Shown: positions 48,239 to 61,215 of the stretch, piece by piece
How positions within the stretch are numbered: the first letter of the stretch is position 1
How the letters are laid out: each line of letters begins with the position of its first letter
Assembly: GCA_944474755.1 (NCBI GenBank)
Contig: OX104112.1
Location: 17,696,273 to 17,760,272, forward strand
Origin: Limnoperna fortunei
Taxonomy: Eukaryota; Mollusca; Bivalvia; Mytilida; Modiolidae
Reading direction: 5' to 3'
Length of the DNA: 64,000 bases
Translations under genes and position numbers: made by a program
The notes under the pieces: generated by a model
Database searches by the model: none
Seen by the model: only the letters and a program-made list of their open reading frames with translations
Told to the model about the DNA's origin: nothing

Positions 48239-48772
48239 TAGACTATTTTATCCAACATATAATAAATTGTTCTTAACAAAAACGATTAATATTTTTCACA
48301 ACTATTTGTATTCCCAATGAAACAAACTTTCTGGTTACATCAGTTATATATTAGAATGAAACATACATTGGAAAGCCCAGGGGTTTTACCCATTTCATGG
48401 TATAGACAGAAATTTGAATAGTAATTTATTTATACTTGATCGTCTAGTTCTGAATGACATAGGATCTGGCATTTGACATTTTATTAATCAATAAATTTTT
48501 TTTTCATCAAAATATAAAATATATTTTTGAACCAAATTACGATAAAATTACTTGTCTGTGTACCAATTTCTAATAAAAAATTATTTCAAACATTTTTGTG
48601 ATTGATTTGATGCAAACGCCAGAACTTTCGTGACTTTTATAATGTATGAAACTTGTATATACTCGTTTTGTGTGTATTCACAAACTATTGAAATTAAGAT
48701 ACATTAATATATTGCTGTACAATAATAATGCATTAATCGCACCTGTTATAATGCACTGTTTGTAAAGAATTC

Positions 48773-48913
<141 letters not shown>

Positions 48914-51900
48914 GCAGAAAACCTTACCACGCACTAAAGTGGATTGCGTGTTTCAAGATAGCCACGCTCCTTACGAAATAAAACCCTTTTGAAGGATTTT
49001 TAAAAAATGGCAATTTGTAGATTCAAGAAAATGTTTAATTTACTGTTCTTACCAAACAAACCACGTTTTACGTTGACAGTTAATTTTTGCTCTAAATGGT
49101 TCATCCTTTTCCCCCTACTTCATTTATAGTGTGTACGTGACTGTACACCATTAAATATTTGACGTCAGTTTAAACGTCTATTGCTGCACCACTGAGATAT
49201 TAAAACATTCTCAACAGTTATAAGTATTTTATGTTAAACAAGTTTGTGAATGTATTCAGTTGCCAAATGAGCGATATTTAAAGAACTAACAAAGTCTGAA
49301 CAAATGCAGATCATTAAACTTGGCGATGTATACAATCATATTTTGTAATTATAAACATTTTGAGACACAATTGGTTATATTGACATATATATAATATAAC
49401 TTATCACTGAAAACAACCCCATTTACAATTAAAATTACTTTTAATTGGAATATTGTGAAGAAATTACGTGTATGTTCAATTTAAGTAGTTGTGTATAGAT
49501 TAATTGTCTTTACGGTTACAAAGACGAGTGGAGAATACATCTCCTTACCTATCTTGGTGTTTAATATGTTTATCTGGTTAAACAAATAATATACTATTAT
49601 TATTAGCATATGTTATATTATATTTTGTAACAAAAACTTGTTAGGTAATATTGTATGTTTGGACTACAACTATAACAATAATATCAGTATACATTTTAAC
49701 ATATGATTTGGGCATAGTGGCATGTATCTTCTATTGTGGGCAGGGTTGTAATAAATCAATAAAAGTCTAAATCAAAACAAAACATGATCGATGTTGAAGT
49801 TGTGCACTAGTCGTCACTCACGTATCTCAGTATAGCCGACAAGAATTGTAATCGGTCGCTGTAATGCAGTAAAACAGTTCTTATTTAGTCCTAACTACAA
49901 AGAAGCAAATAGTAATTGATTTTGTGTTGGTATTTTATCTTTAACTTATTTTAATTCTCTTTTACGATCTTTATGTATAATATAAACACAAAACTTAGGT
50001 GTTATCACTTGCAGTTTATAATTAATTGAGTAGGCTGAATATATAATTACATTTATATATCGATGGCAATTATGCTAATTATATATACAAATGTTTGCAA
50101 AGCATAAAAGACGTCGATAGCATATTAACGGTATTGTTAAAATCAACCGGATTTATTTGGCATCACCCAGAATAGTTTAATTGTATTTATTGATAAATCT
50201 AAACTGTCATCCGAAGGACGTGCTGAAATTCAATCATGTCATTGTCGGAGTGAAATCAGACTTAAATAAATTTAATTCAGTCGTGCAGTGGCGCGTTGTG
50301 TTGTCGTCGACCACAACAAATGAATTCGGCATAACCAGGAAGTTACTCTTTAAAGTACTAACTATCTACTGAAGAATCTGAAGGCCAACGGTATTATTAA
50401 CTTTTGCCATTAATCTTGTTGATTGCAAGTTCGATAAAATACAAGTACGTATGTACATTAACACAAGTGGCTTCCAGTGTAAAAAATGAAAGATTAACTT
50501 TGCTTGTGCCTGATAAGGAGGCCAGATATAACAAGTTGTCAGGTCTAACTAAAGGCTATAGTATATTATAGTACAGTATGGTATAGGCAACCTAGTAATT
50601 TTCCAGTGTGATCTAGGTAATGTATATACCAAATAAACAGCATTCATTGGTATTTATCCAAATACGAACCTGTAAATAAATAAACACCAGTCGGCCAGAC
50701 AACATTACAATCATGTTACTTTAGAGACGTTGAAAAACCAGAACAGTACTTCGGGCACTGCCCACTATATAACAAACGGAGACATTATAGTGCTAAACAG
50801 TAGGCATAAAAGAACAGTCATGAACACCCTTCGTAGCTGCAAGCATCACTTAACCCGCGATTTATTCATCGCAATATGGTGCAACTTGTTGCAATTTCGT
50901 TAACAGCAGTTGATAAAACATGGTCGACCCAAACCCAGCAACATCCTTATCTGATCTTAGCATATATCTCAATTAATCATAAATATTAAACAACACAAAA
51001 CGAGAAATAAACAGTGCATAGATGAATCGTGACTTTAAGTATCAGGATATACTAGGACCAAACATAAATATTTTATTTACCAGTTTATTTTCAATAACAT
51101 ATAAGCAGCATACTTTCATTTTTAAAACAAAAAACGTAATTGTTTTGGATGGTTTCCATGTGCACATTTTGATATAAATGATTAGATGAGAATATATGCA
51201 TGAAAACAGTATCATTGCATGCAATCAGCAGTTGGTATTGATAGTTAAACCTATACCGAGTACGAAGTACCCAGACATGTTATAACTTTGTTTTTTTTTT
51301 AAATATTTACATAACTACTTTCTGTAAATCGCCAACAAAAAATCATTAATGTTTTCAACAGACTGACTCATAATTTATTTGATATTTAAATTCGTCGAAT
51401 TAGAATACAGCGTTTTTAATGTCGTTAAAGGATATGGCACCTAAATGTGTTTAATATATGCAGTGGTGATGGTTATGTGAAAGTGCATTTACATGACAGA
51501 GTGATGTAAGCGTGGCCTTTCGGTGGACGATTGCTGTCCCAAATGCACTTGCTCTCTCCTTAATGACCCAAAGTATCAGTGGTACTAAAATTAGACGTTC
51601 CTTTGAATCATTCCCTCAGTTGAAACGCACTAGACATATTGGGATTATTAACGCGTAAAACTAATATATCATACGTCCTGCATCTGTCAAAAACATTATA
51701 TATGTTTTATATCTAAATGAATTATTGTATCATGTGTGTACACAAACAACTCATTTCCTCACATCCAAATTCTTTCTGACAAATTATTCGTCGCAAAATA
51801 TATTTTCATGGCTAAAAATACTATAGTCTTAATGAATGACTATAATCGTATAGACTAAACATTATCTCAACTATGAACAATTTCTATTATTGTATTAACT

Positions 51901-51915
51901 AATACTTTACTCCTT
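48914..51915. other. Intergenic, no recognised gene
   Basis: Only short, motif-free open frames occur (for example 50,181-50,372 plus and 51,042-51,224 minus). No repeat family was recognised. Confidence 0.5.
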
Positions 51916-52154
51916 GAGGCCTCGATGGCCGAGTGGTTAAGGTAGTTTGAGATTGCAGGTTCGAGTCTCACTGCGGACAGAGTTTACTCGACTCCAATCT
52001 TAATTGACAAGGATTGCTAGTTTTCCTACCGAAGGTCCGGGGTTCTCTCCGGGTACTCCGGCTTCCTCCCCCAATAAAAACTGGACGCCATGAAATAGTT
52101 GAAAAATTGCTGAAAGTGTCGTTAAACACCATTCAAACAAACAAACAAACAAAC
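51916..52154 (+). mobile_element. tRNA-derived SINE with internal deletion in the head
   Basis: Box A region GATGGCCGAGTGGTTAAGGT, then a jump to GATTGCAGGTTCGAGTCTCA (box B). About 35 bases found between these boxes in the 27,939 copy are missing. Core and tail are intact, ending in CAAACAAACAAAC. Confidence 0.92.
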
Positions 52155-52895
52155 AGAACACACTATAGATACTCTGGGGATAGATTAGAAACTGCAGATA
52201 AAAGGTATGTACAGTTCATTGAGGCATAGGGTATAATATTTGCGAAATTAATATGATTTGCATTGAGACATTGAGACATTTCTAAAAATAAACGACACAT
52301 TTGGAAATATTAGTGCTAGTGAGAGATGCTGCTGACATTTTAAAGATGATTAATATTATTAAGATATGTGAAGGAAGATGTACGTAACGCTTAATTTTTA
52401 ACTAGATATTAACAGGTTTGTCCTTACAATAATTATTTCTTGTGTATTTAAGACACTGTGAGCCTGTGTAATACCGACAATGCTGTTCAAAATAGAAAAA
52501 GTGCCACCTACTAAAGCAAGATTGAAACATTTTTGTTGAAAAATAGCTTATAATGACTTAAATTACTGTTTGTAAGCATACTAATTATTAATCAACGAAT
52601 AACATGTTATTTTGGTAAACGGAAAGCAGGTCACGGGAAAAGGTCACAAGGAAAAAAGTCATAATATGAAAATATGTTATATATATTAGAATGATAATTG
52701 TGTTATTTTGTCCAGCATGTTATATTTGGTTCTTTGTTTTAAATGGGACATTAAAATCACTGCTTACTTCGCATCCGTTTTTAAGACATAAGTGCATTGT
52801 CATCCCGTTACAGTTATTCAAAATTAAATTATCATATACTAGTACTGAGTAAATTATATTTTTGCATATATGATACTTATATATTTTCAATGGAG

Positions 52896-52928
52896 ATTCA
52901 TATCTGCCCTGCAGGGCAAGATATGAAT
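52896..52928. other. 33-bp near-perfect palindrome
   Basis: ATTCATATCT and AGATATGAAT are inverted around the palindrome GCCCTGCAGGGC. It may be the core of a dispersed repeat (52,890-53,150), but no second copy is in the window. Confidence 0.7.
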
Positions 52929-53475
52929 GTTGATTTGAAACTTGCCATTTTTAGTATATGATAAAAGGGTTAATATCCCTATAACATCCAGTATCAATCA
53001 GTCAGATAAAGGTCTCATGTTGATACGAGATGTGACATGGATATTGCCATTTAATGACTTCTTCATATATATGTATGTCGATTTTCATATCATACACCAT
53101 ATCAACCCGAGAAAACCATATCTACTAGAGGGCGTTTAGGACGAGGGTACATGTGAGTTGAGGGTTGATATTTGTGTGAATTGAAAATCGCCATATAATA
53201 ACCACCTGATCATACTTTAGACATTTAGATTTGAGACTATTAATGATATGGATTTTTCGATCAGGTATGGAATGAATATTAAAATATTATCTTGAACAAC
53301 TTATGAATAAATATGATTTTCTTTTGATTGTAAATAAACATGAAGTATCTTATTGAGTACCTCGAAATATTGAAGTTTTTACATGTCGAATTACGATAAC
53401 ACGCATCATAATTATCACTGTTTAATATTCGTCTGAATCAGAGTCAATTTCGTTTGGTTAGGTCAGGAACTTTTC

Positions 53476-53587
53476 CGAGTCGAGTACACACTACCCGCAG
53501 TGAGACTCGAACCCGCAACCTCAGTGTTGACAGACCACGTGATCATCAGTAGACGAACTACCTTAACCACTCGGCCACCGAGACCCC
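53476..53587 (-). mobile_element. SINE head only
   Basis: Reverse-oriented tRNA-like head from GAGTCGAGTACACAC through GTGAGACTCGAACCCGC to TTAACCACTCGGCCACCGAG. The core and tail are missing. Box A and box B are both well preserved here. Confidence 0.85.
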
Positions 53588-53902
53588 ATCTATAGTGTGA
53601 CAAAAGGTTCCGTGAAAAATGCATAAATCGAAATTTCTAATATAAAAACGTTATGCATAAAGTATTCTTTAATTACTGACAGTATTCATCAAAGTGTTCA
53701 TCTCAAGCAAACATTTTGTTTAAAATTACACATGGGATTGTTTATTGCAGCATTAAAGTAGTAATCAGACTATAATCTTTCAACGCACTTAATTGTTTTA
53801 ATTATTCGTTCTGGCAAAAACCTAGCAGTAAATGTAACAGTTGTAACTTAGTGAACAAATCCAACGTAGGAACCATTCTAAATAGCATCGGTAACTGTAG
53901 TA

Positions 53903-56715
53903 TCAGTAGTAACGACAAAACCATCTCTTGTGGACATGATTCTCTGAAATTGTAAAATTGGCACAAAAGGACTTTTTAAATATCTTAATTCCTTCTTATC
54001 AAAGCGCAAGAAAATAACACAGAAGCTAGGTGGAAACAACACATGCGACTGATCAATAAGGGTGTTAGTCATGTTATTATGTTCATCTCCGATATTAGAA
54101 ACAATGCGTGCATAAGCATGCAATTCTTTTGCCATTTAACACACAATTTTCTCTAACTAATTTCATTCAGCCATTTTTAAACAAAGACCCAAAGAGCTGC
54201 AGAGCGGGGCGTTCCAATAGTGGTGAATAGAAAAAATCCTCCCATATGTGATTATTAAGTCATAATACGGAAATCCTAGCCTCAAACCGTAGCGTAAACT
54301 GTCTGGAGAATGTCATTCTTTGCACGATAAAGGCCCATTTTGAAGAGAATTGTAGTTTCCATTACTCCATCAAGTTTACAATGTATTTATTGTTTGTTTG
54401 TTTTTGTTATGTCTAATTGGGAATAGATCATTATAAGTATAAAGTAAAAAAGTAATGAACTAGTTAATATTATGTTCAGATAAAATTGAATCATTATATT
54501 GCAAGAGTAATTTATCAATCTTTAAAAATAGCAAGCCTTTTTAGACGTATATATATTACAAACGCTTTTGGTTATATGCGTTTGTAACTTCAGAGCATCA
54601 TCATTTGATTAGTAAAAGCAGCGACGTTTTATTATGATCTCCATTATTGGTATATTTGAGAATACAAAAGAAAATATTTTATTTCTTTGTGGTTTATTCA
54701 ATTACAAAATGTATATATTGCCGAAAAATCCCAATTTTGCTTTCAATTTGTGTGTTTCGTGGCTGATTAAGTTTAAAATCTAGATGAGAAAGCTTATTAG
54801 CAATTTTAATATGTTATACGAGTTTAATTTTGAACTAAAACAGTAATTCAAATCATGGTAACTGTCAAGTATAATGAAATCAGAATGTGATATTTACGTT
54901 GACACATCAGATACCTGATGAACAATTCACTGGGTTGACGAAGCGGACTTCTAAACTTTGACACTCTGCCTTTATATCTTCGGTTATTTCATCTTCACTT
55001 GGTGTCCTTCTGGTGTAACATGTATCATTAATCGACTTTTTCTGACAATTATCAAATAAATTGAGTTATTATGTCTGTAGGATTTTCACTTTCCAATTTA
55101 AAATTTCGCAGTAGGCACCTTGATATACCTTTTATCACGGTTCACATAGAAAAAATCATAACTTTACTTCTTTTACCTTTTTATGTAGTATTATCTTAAT
55201 AACAAGTTATGTATCGTTGATTACTGTGATGAGTTCTGGAATGAAAGTTAGATTTTCTATATTTTTGCATTTTGTGGTTTATTTTAACAACACTGATTGC
55301 CTGATTTTCTGCAGAAGGTCGTTGGTACTCCAGCTTACTCATGATAAAGCTAGACGTAGTATAGCTGAAATTTCTGAAAATGGCATAAAATCCTAAATAA
55401 ATGAATAATCCTAAGTATTTTAGTAAATGCATAGTGGCATGCATTTGGGTGTGAATGTATATTTTCAAACGGTAAAATTTTACTAACGTCAACCACAAAT
55501 TCGACGTTACATGTATTGTTCACCTTTGTAATTACATATTCCTGCAAACAAAACACTTGTTAATGTTTGGCTGTAAAGAAATGTAACGGACAGACAGTAA
55601 ACGTTTTAATTTTGATCATCATATAATGAGTAACATGTTAAAAGAAGTCCAATAATTCTATCCTGCTTAGTAACAATCTAGTAGGCCTCATAGGTTTTGA
55701 GAAGATTTTTTAAAACTTTTTAAATATATACATAGCTTCCTTCCTTGACATTCAGATTTCAATCAGCCCAAAATGGGAAATTTGTATCATCTAACATACA
55801 ATGTACACATTATAGTTAAAGAGGAAGATGCAATCAAAAATAAATCAGAAACAAATTCCGTGCAACATTAAATTGAAATTTAATAGCTTTTGGCCGTTCA
55901 AGACAAAAGTTAATTATGAAATATTCATCAGAGCGGTGATTTTAAACACTTATATTAAAGCTGACCTGGTCCACTTGTGTTATTTGTTGTTCATATATCT
56001 GTCCATCTTTCTTGAGGATAACAATATTCGTGTCATCATCAGCAACTTCAGTCACTTCAAATGCGGTGCCATCATTAGCCGTGATCTTGCGTTCCTTAAC
56101 CTAACTAACGATGTAGACACATTTGTTAAATATTTAAATATCTTCCTTTGCTTTATTGCACCACACATTTAAATTGGCTTATTTTTAATCTTTCATCGAA
56201 TATTTAAATGTATTTCTTCCTTAAAGTTTAGACAAACAAATGTTATGTTAAAGTCAACTGTTTTCGACAAGTAATGTATTCAAAAATCAAACCATGTACA
56301 CTATGAAACTTAACAGTCACTGAATAAATTTCAAATAAATAATATATATGTATGTTTCAAAGCTATGAAATTGTCCGTGTAAATTGCAAATTTGTCAAAA
56401 CCCAAAGATTCTTCCTATCCCAGGTATAGGTTGATCTTAGTCATAATTTGTTTTCCAGTTTGGTATATTTTGGTTTTATTGTTCTATGCTCTTCATATAG
56501 TGTTTGGCATTTTCAATTTTTTGGGTAGAGCGCCTCTGATAAATCTTGGCATATTAACATACGTTCCAGATAAAGGAAATGCGTTTAAATTTTAGTAGAA
56601 TTCTTACAGAGTAAAAAACATTATAACATTGACTTACGTCAACAGCCTCGAGGAAATGTGCTATAGTGAAAGAAACAAAAATACAGATCAAGCACACGTT
56701 CTTTATAGTCAGCAT
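53903..56715 (-). CDS. Secreted cysteine-containing precursor with C-terminal peptide after Lys-Arg
   Basis: Five coding exons on the minus strand: 56,638-56,715; 55,966-56,100; 55,488-55,541; 54,915-55,041; 53,903-53,943 (stop TGA). Lengths 78, 135, 54, 127 and 41 sum to exactly 145 codons, and all junctions are GT-AG in phase. The 144-residue product begins with a signal peptide (VCLICIFVSFTIAHFLEA, residues 7-24). An acidic domain follows (FEVTEVADDDTNIVILKKDG), then TKVNNTCNVEFVVD, NDTCYTRRTPSEDEI and KAECQSLEVRFVNPVNC. It ends ENHVHKR then WFCRYY. The NxT/S sites (NNT, NDT, NCS) suggest glycosylation. The layout, prodomain then dibasic KR then a short aromatic/Cys peptide, resembles antimicrobial precursors such as arenicin, but I cannot confirm a BRICHOS domain. 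The function is unknown. Confidence 0.68.
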
Positions 56716-57091
56716 CTGAAAAAAAAACAGTCACAAAAAGACTTATGGTAAGTGGTTGAACATATTTTTTTTTAAAATACGGATTGTAAAATTCATGAAC
56801 TGTGAATTTAAAACATTGTTTGAGAAAATGTCCTCAAACTTACCTTTGTATGTTTGTAGCATGGACGAAACGACTCTGAACCTTACGAATTATATAGCAA
56901 GCCTGCTTTACTTCCTCAATGGTTTACTAGCCAATGTTTTCGTTCGAATGTTCCGTTATCAATAAAATTATGTGTTTAAATTTAATTATTTATAACTAAT
57001 TCGGACTAATCGTTGCAACGCATAAAACTTCATTCATTTTCAAACCAGGCCAATATACAAAAAAGTAGCCTATAGTCACAATAATACTTAC

Positions 57092-57330
57092 CATAATGAT
57101 AAAATCCAAGGCACAGATTAAACATGTTACTCTTGATGAGTCCAATATCTCAAAACCAAAATCTCTTTACTTCTGTCTTTAATTAGATGGAGTTTGATTA
57201 TATTCGTTTATATTACAACTTAAAGGCATGTTGTTTTTTGCAAAACAAAACAAGCGTGAACACAGAGCAATGGCTCACTAGTAGTGAAAAAATACTCCCC
57301 TAATGTAGTAACTGATATAAAAGTCAAGGT
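57092..57330 (-). promoter_or_regulatory. Promoter and noncoding first exon of the secreted-precursor gene
   Basis: A strong minus-strand splice donor (TATG then GTAAGTATT) at 57,091/57,092 lies upstream of the signal-peptide exon, whose acceptor CAG abuts its ATG. About 220 bases further upstream is a TATA-like TTTTATATC (57,314-57,322), and near 57,340 an inverted CCAAT (plus-strand ACCAATCAG). The first exon probably starts near 57,290. A short upstream frame (MFNLCLGFYHYG) lies in it. Confidence 0.4.
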
Positions 57331-57611
57331 CAAGTGACACCAATCAGACTATAATGCACCGCTGATGAGAAAACTATATACCAACTATAGCCATGCCATT
57401 ATTTATAGTTAATGAGAACTGATCTTATCATTACACTTGACGTAGCTACTGGACTGTAAATTTGATGTGGAGTGGGGTGACACCAAATTCATTTGCATAG
57501 TTTATCACAGCAACTATTTCAGTATGTGAAATGTTGTGTATTCCTTTAACTCGACAGTCATCGGACCCATATACTTATAATAAAATGTCATCAAAGATAC
57601 AAAGGTTAATA

Positions 57612-57840
57612 GAATTTACTACTCCAGACGCGCGTTTCATCTAATCAAGACTCATCCGAGGCACTCAAACCCAAACAACATTTAAAATCCCAATGATTAA
57701 GTTGTTGTAGAGCTTTGATCACCAAAATTCCAGAACGTCATACCAAAATCAGGCTAAGGCTATCTACACCTTGAAAATAGAAAAACCTTAGAATTAAAAT
57801 AATTTTCGAAATTTCAGGGCAGTAAATTTAGACAAGGACT
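57612..57840 (+). repeat. Dispersed repeat with CCAGACGCGCGTTT core
   Basis: Starts CTCCAGACGCGCGTTTCATC, continues CAAGACTCATCCGAGGCAC and GATCACCAAAATTCCAGAAC, ending near CAGGGCAGTAAATTTAG. It is related to 37,945-38,015. I recall this sequence type from mussel mRNA tails; the basis is memory, not a search. Confidence 0.7.
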
Positions 57841-58419
57841 ATATCACAGAAAGAATCGATGATATTCCTGTCAAAATGTTAAATAATAGCGGCACAATTT
57901 TGTCAGGAGGATGTACATGGTTTGCGTTGGTATCATTGAATATAAATATACTAAACCTACCTACAATGTAGGGCATTATATATTATTTATGTACCATGGC
58001 GGTTTTTTTACCATGTCAGTTTCTTACCATGCATAAATTTTAGTGGTGAATATTATATACTTCCAATTTTTCACTTGCAATTTCATATTTAAGTTCTTGT
58101 GTATTATTTAGAATTTTCATTTTTTAAATATATGTGCCATAATTCCAGTGACAGAGTACCACAGCCATTCTGTAACACCGCCTATGGAGTTTTCAATGTA
58201 AAATTATTTGTTGAGATATGTTTAGACCATTTCTTATCATCTGGAAATTTCAATGTAAAATTGTTTGTTCATATATTTTGAGACCATTTTGGAATTTTTT
58301 TGTGTTTATAAAGTGACAAATTTTGGGCATGAAATTGAGATTGTACTAAAATGACATGGTACAAACAACAAGATATGCCAATATCTATTATCCCTTTTTA
58401 TATTTGATTTTTTCTCAAG

Positions 58420-58473
<54 letters not shown>

Positions 58474-60028
58474 ATTCGTACATTGTCAGAAAAAATATAT
58501 AATTTATTTGTAAGAGCCTTAGAAATGCGAAGCTCTGCCTAGAATTTCTCACCTTTTCGCGGCGAGTTCAAATAATCTTTATATTTTCTGACAATCTACG
58601 AATATTTTTCTTATCCTGCAACCCTAAAATACTTTTAATATCATTAAAATATAAAAAGAGCAAATTTGGCAGATTTCTGCCTTAAAATTTGTTGTGCATA
58701 TTCTAGTGATAGCCTGATATCACAAATGTCGTATTTGACCACGTGTCGTCAGCAAGAACAGAACACTAACTATCGTAAGAAGGAAGTAAACGGGTACTAG
58801 GAGACTAACGTATTTAGCTACCTTTATTGCACAGCAAATGTACTGATTGCAGAATAAACAAGTGTAATTGACACCTATTCCATATACATGTACATGTAAT
58901 CTAAATTTTAGTCTACGTGCTTTTGTTGTTGCTCATTTTGTTAGAAATGAACACAATGTAATATGAATCTGTTTTCGCTATTTGTGAATATAAACATTAT
59001 TCACACGGTCAGGAACTGTGATTGTCACTACTCCTGTTTGTTTGGATTTTATGACTTTTAATGTTACATTTGGTAATTATGTTCTAGCCTTCTAAGTGAA
59101 AACTAGCTTCCAGGGAAAGCCCGAATCTATTAGTAGTACTTGCATTCCTGAAAATCTTGGTTTATAGGTCATGTAGCTAATGTGACATACAATATCTTCA
59201 AAGCCATTAAAAATAGAAATTTAACTCAAAATTGTCCCAATATATCCACCTTTCAGCAATATGGTCATTTGCATGTATAAAAATCCATGTTCTCATTTGT
59301 TGTTGAATTTACATCTACAAATACTCGTACATTTATCAAAAAAGGAAAACGTAACAAGGCACTAAATTAATTGTTTTATTTTTATTTCAGTAGAGATAGT
59401 AGTTGCAAGCATTGTTGCTGCTCTTTTGTTTGACTTTGGTGAAAGATATACAGACAGAAGCACATTAGTTGGTACAGATTAATGTTGTAAATAGGAAAAA
59501 ACAAGGAAAAAATTTGAACCATCAACAACCTCTGATTTACAAGATAGGAGACACAGTTCAACTAAGGAATTAAGTTATACATATGTTTCCTACAATTACT
59601 TTTAGTTAGCCGAGTTGAAAGGGTCATGTTAGCTGTTGTCGTCATTCGGCATTTTGTTGTTTGTTCGTCTAAATGTCCTTATGAATCAGAAACAGAATGA
59701 ATAAAACTACATATAGGTATAAATGTTGATGAGAAAGAGCCTGTGTGTTGCAACACGCAAAAACTGCTTACCCTTCTGGGGCATCTGAGTTCAGTCTCAT
59801 TTTATAGAGATTCGGACATTTATAGTCTTTTTGTGTGTTGATGTAATTGTTTTTGGCAGTGTTTTATACTGTTGTTACTTAACCATCACTTTTGTATCGT
59901 TACTTTTGAACTTCAAGATTCTATTGATCCTTTGAATTTTTTCATACTTCTTTTAACTCTTTACTTCAAAGGACATAAATGTCACAAACTTACCAATGTT
60001 ATTCTGTATTCATGAAATTTGGTTAATT
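57841..60028. other. Intergenic; small tandem duplication and (AT)n
   Basis: Bases 58,192-58,300 are a tandem duplication of a unit of about 57 bases (TTTCAATGTAAAATT(A/G)TTTG). Bases 58,423-58,469 are (AT)n. At 59,391-59,483 a good acceptor (TTATTTCAG) precedes a short frame (VASIVAALLFDFGERYTDR, stop TAA) that could be a terminal exon, but no partner exon was found. Confidence 0.45.
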
Positions 60029-60244
60029 ATACCACCCGCAAACTTGTTTGGGGTATATATGAATCACCTGTCTGTCTGTCAGTCTGTCCACATCCCTTGT
60101 AAGCGCAACTCCTCCTAAACCGCTGGATGAAATTTAATGAAACCTACCATAAAGGAAGTACCTTATATGTAGATTTGCATGAAGGGTTTTAATTGACCTC
60201 GGATATCATTAAGGGGAGATAATGGACTTCAAAGCGGGCGGTAT
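60029..60244. mobile_element. 216-bp repeat with ATACC(A/G)CCCGC inverted ends
   Basis: ATACCACCCGC (60,029-60,039) and GCGGGCGGTAT (60,234-60,244) form inverted ends. The interior carries TGTCTGTCTGTCAGTCTGTC and GCAACTCCTCCTAAACCGC, a combination I recall from a widespread mollusc repeat. No coding sequence. Confidence 0.55.
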
Positions 60245-60457
60245 CCCTTTGTGAGCTTGCTCATAGTCCACACTTGTTTTCGAGCAGGCTCCGGTTTTGT
60301 TCCATTTGTTTTATAATTCTTTTCTTCATTTGTTCTTGTAGTATTTTAAAACTACTGGTTCTGACATTCTTAATACACCAAGAAAAACTTCAAGAATACT
60401 TATTCCTGTGTAAAATTTTACTTTTTATATGTTTCCAAATATTTATCTCTCATGTTT

Positions 60458-60565
60458 TCAGACTTTTAATTTTTTATTATGTTGTATAATATCATCTATA
60501 TCACTTCCAGATCTGTTTGAATGGCAATATCTTTGAATTTGTTCTTGAATACCAAACTTTGTTCT
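60458..60565 (-). CDS. Possible terminal exon
   Basis: A minus-strand frame after an acceptor-like TATCTGCAACAG reads FGIQEQIQRYCHSNRSGSDI and then DDIIQHNKKLKV stop. It is hydrophilic and protein-like. It could belong to the small gene starting at 62,182, but the phase does not join directly to that gene's second exon. A competing plus-strand exon (60,572-60,626, TTGCAG to GTAAGT) overlaps the same signals. Confidence 0.25.
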   Translation of the reverse strand, partial: RTKFGIQEQIQRYCHSNRSGSDIDDIIQHNKKLKV

Positions 60566-61043
60566 GTTGCAGATATAAACATGATAAAACATAACGATTT
60601 TCATATAGAGGAGGGTGGCATAAAAGTAAGTACAATACATTGGGTTTCAATATTACAAAATACTAAAAATTTGAAAAAGCAAGTTTTATTTCTTTTTAAT
60701 CTAAACAAGAACTTTTCATTTTGATTTCGATGTCAAGTGTTATATGCAGTTTAGGAATGGATCTTTTTTCCTCAGTGTTTTATAAGCATAAACAATTTTT
60801 TAAGGCTAATATACTTATCAAAAATACACGTAGAAGACAATGCTAGGTGTTTTATATCATCATTTTGAATTATGTTTTCATCTGTCTTGTAAAATTTAAT
60901 TCCACTACATTAAGTCATTAATAATTTTACTTTAATTTGACTAATATTTGAACACTTAAATATTCATTCTGGCCTTATCTTTCTTGATTCCATATTTTGT
61001 AAACATTTATTCAGATTTAAGATTTGAATAAAGATTTACTTCA

Positions 61044-61131
61044 TCCTCAATAAAAAGTGGACACCATTATATAGCTGACAAATTGCTTAGAGTGGCGTTA
61101 AACAACATTCAAACAAACAAAAAAAAAACAA
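61044..61131 (+). mobile_element. SINE tail only
   Basis: CCTCAATAAAAAGTGGACAC, then ATATAGCTGACAAATTGC, then GTGGCGTTAAAC and CAAACAAAC. The 5' part is missing, consistent with 5' truncation at insertion. Confidence 0.85.
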
Positions 61132-61215
61132 TTGTTATCCGTGTTTCACAGAATCTGGGAAACCTGAATAAATTGTCGTTTTATCAAATTCGCAATTAAA
61201 TAAATTTTGCAATAT

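Noticed and set aside
53878..54135. 85-codon minus-strand frame ending MSTRDGFVVTTDTTVTDAI
   Set aside because: The spliced gene reads the same last exon in another, phase-consistent frame; this frame has no upstream exon that fits.
55828..56172. 114-codon plus-strand frame
   Set aside because: It overlaps, on the opposite strand, an exon of the secreted-precursor gene that has correct splice sites and phase.
53903..56715. Firm BRICHOS-domain assignment for the secreted precursor
   Set aside because: The overall plan is similar, but the Asp/Cys spacing and the second conserved block of BRICHOS could not be matched by eye.
57219..57245. CTTAAAGGCATGTTG resembling the TTAA plus AGGCAT end of the large transposon
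   Set aside because: It matches only the first ten or so bases and has no inverted partner nearby, so chance is likely.
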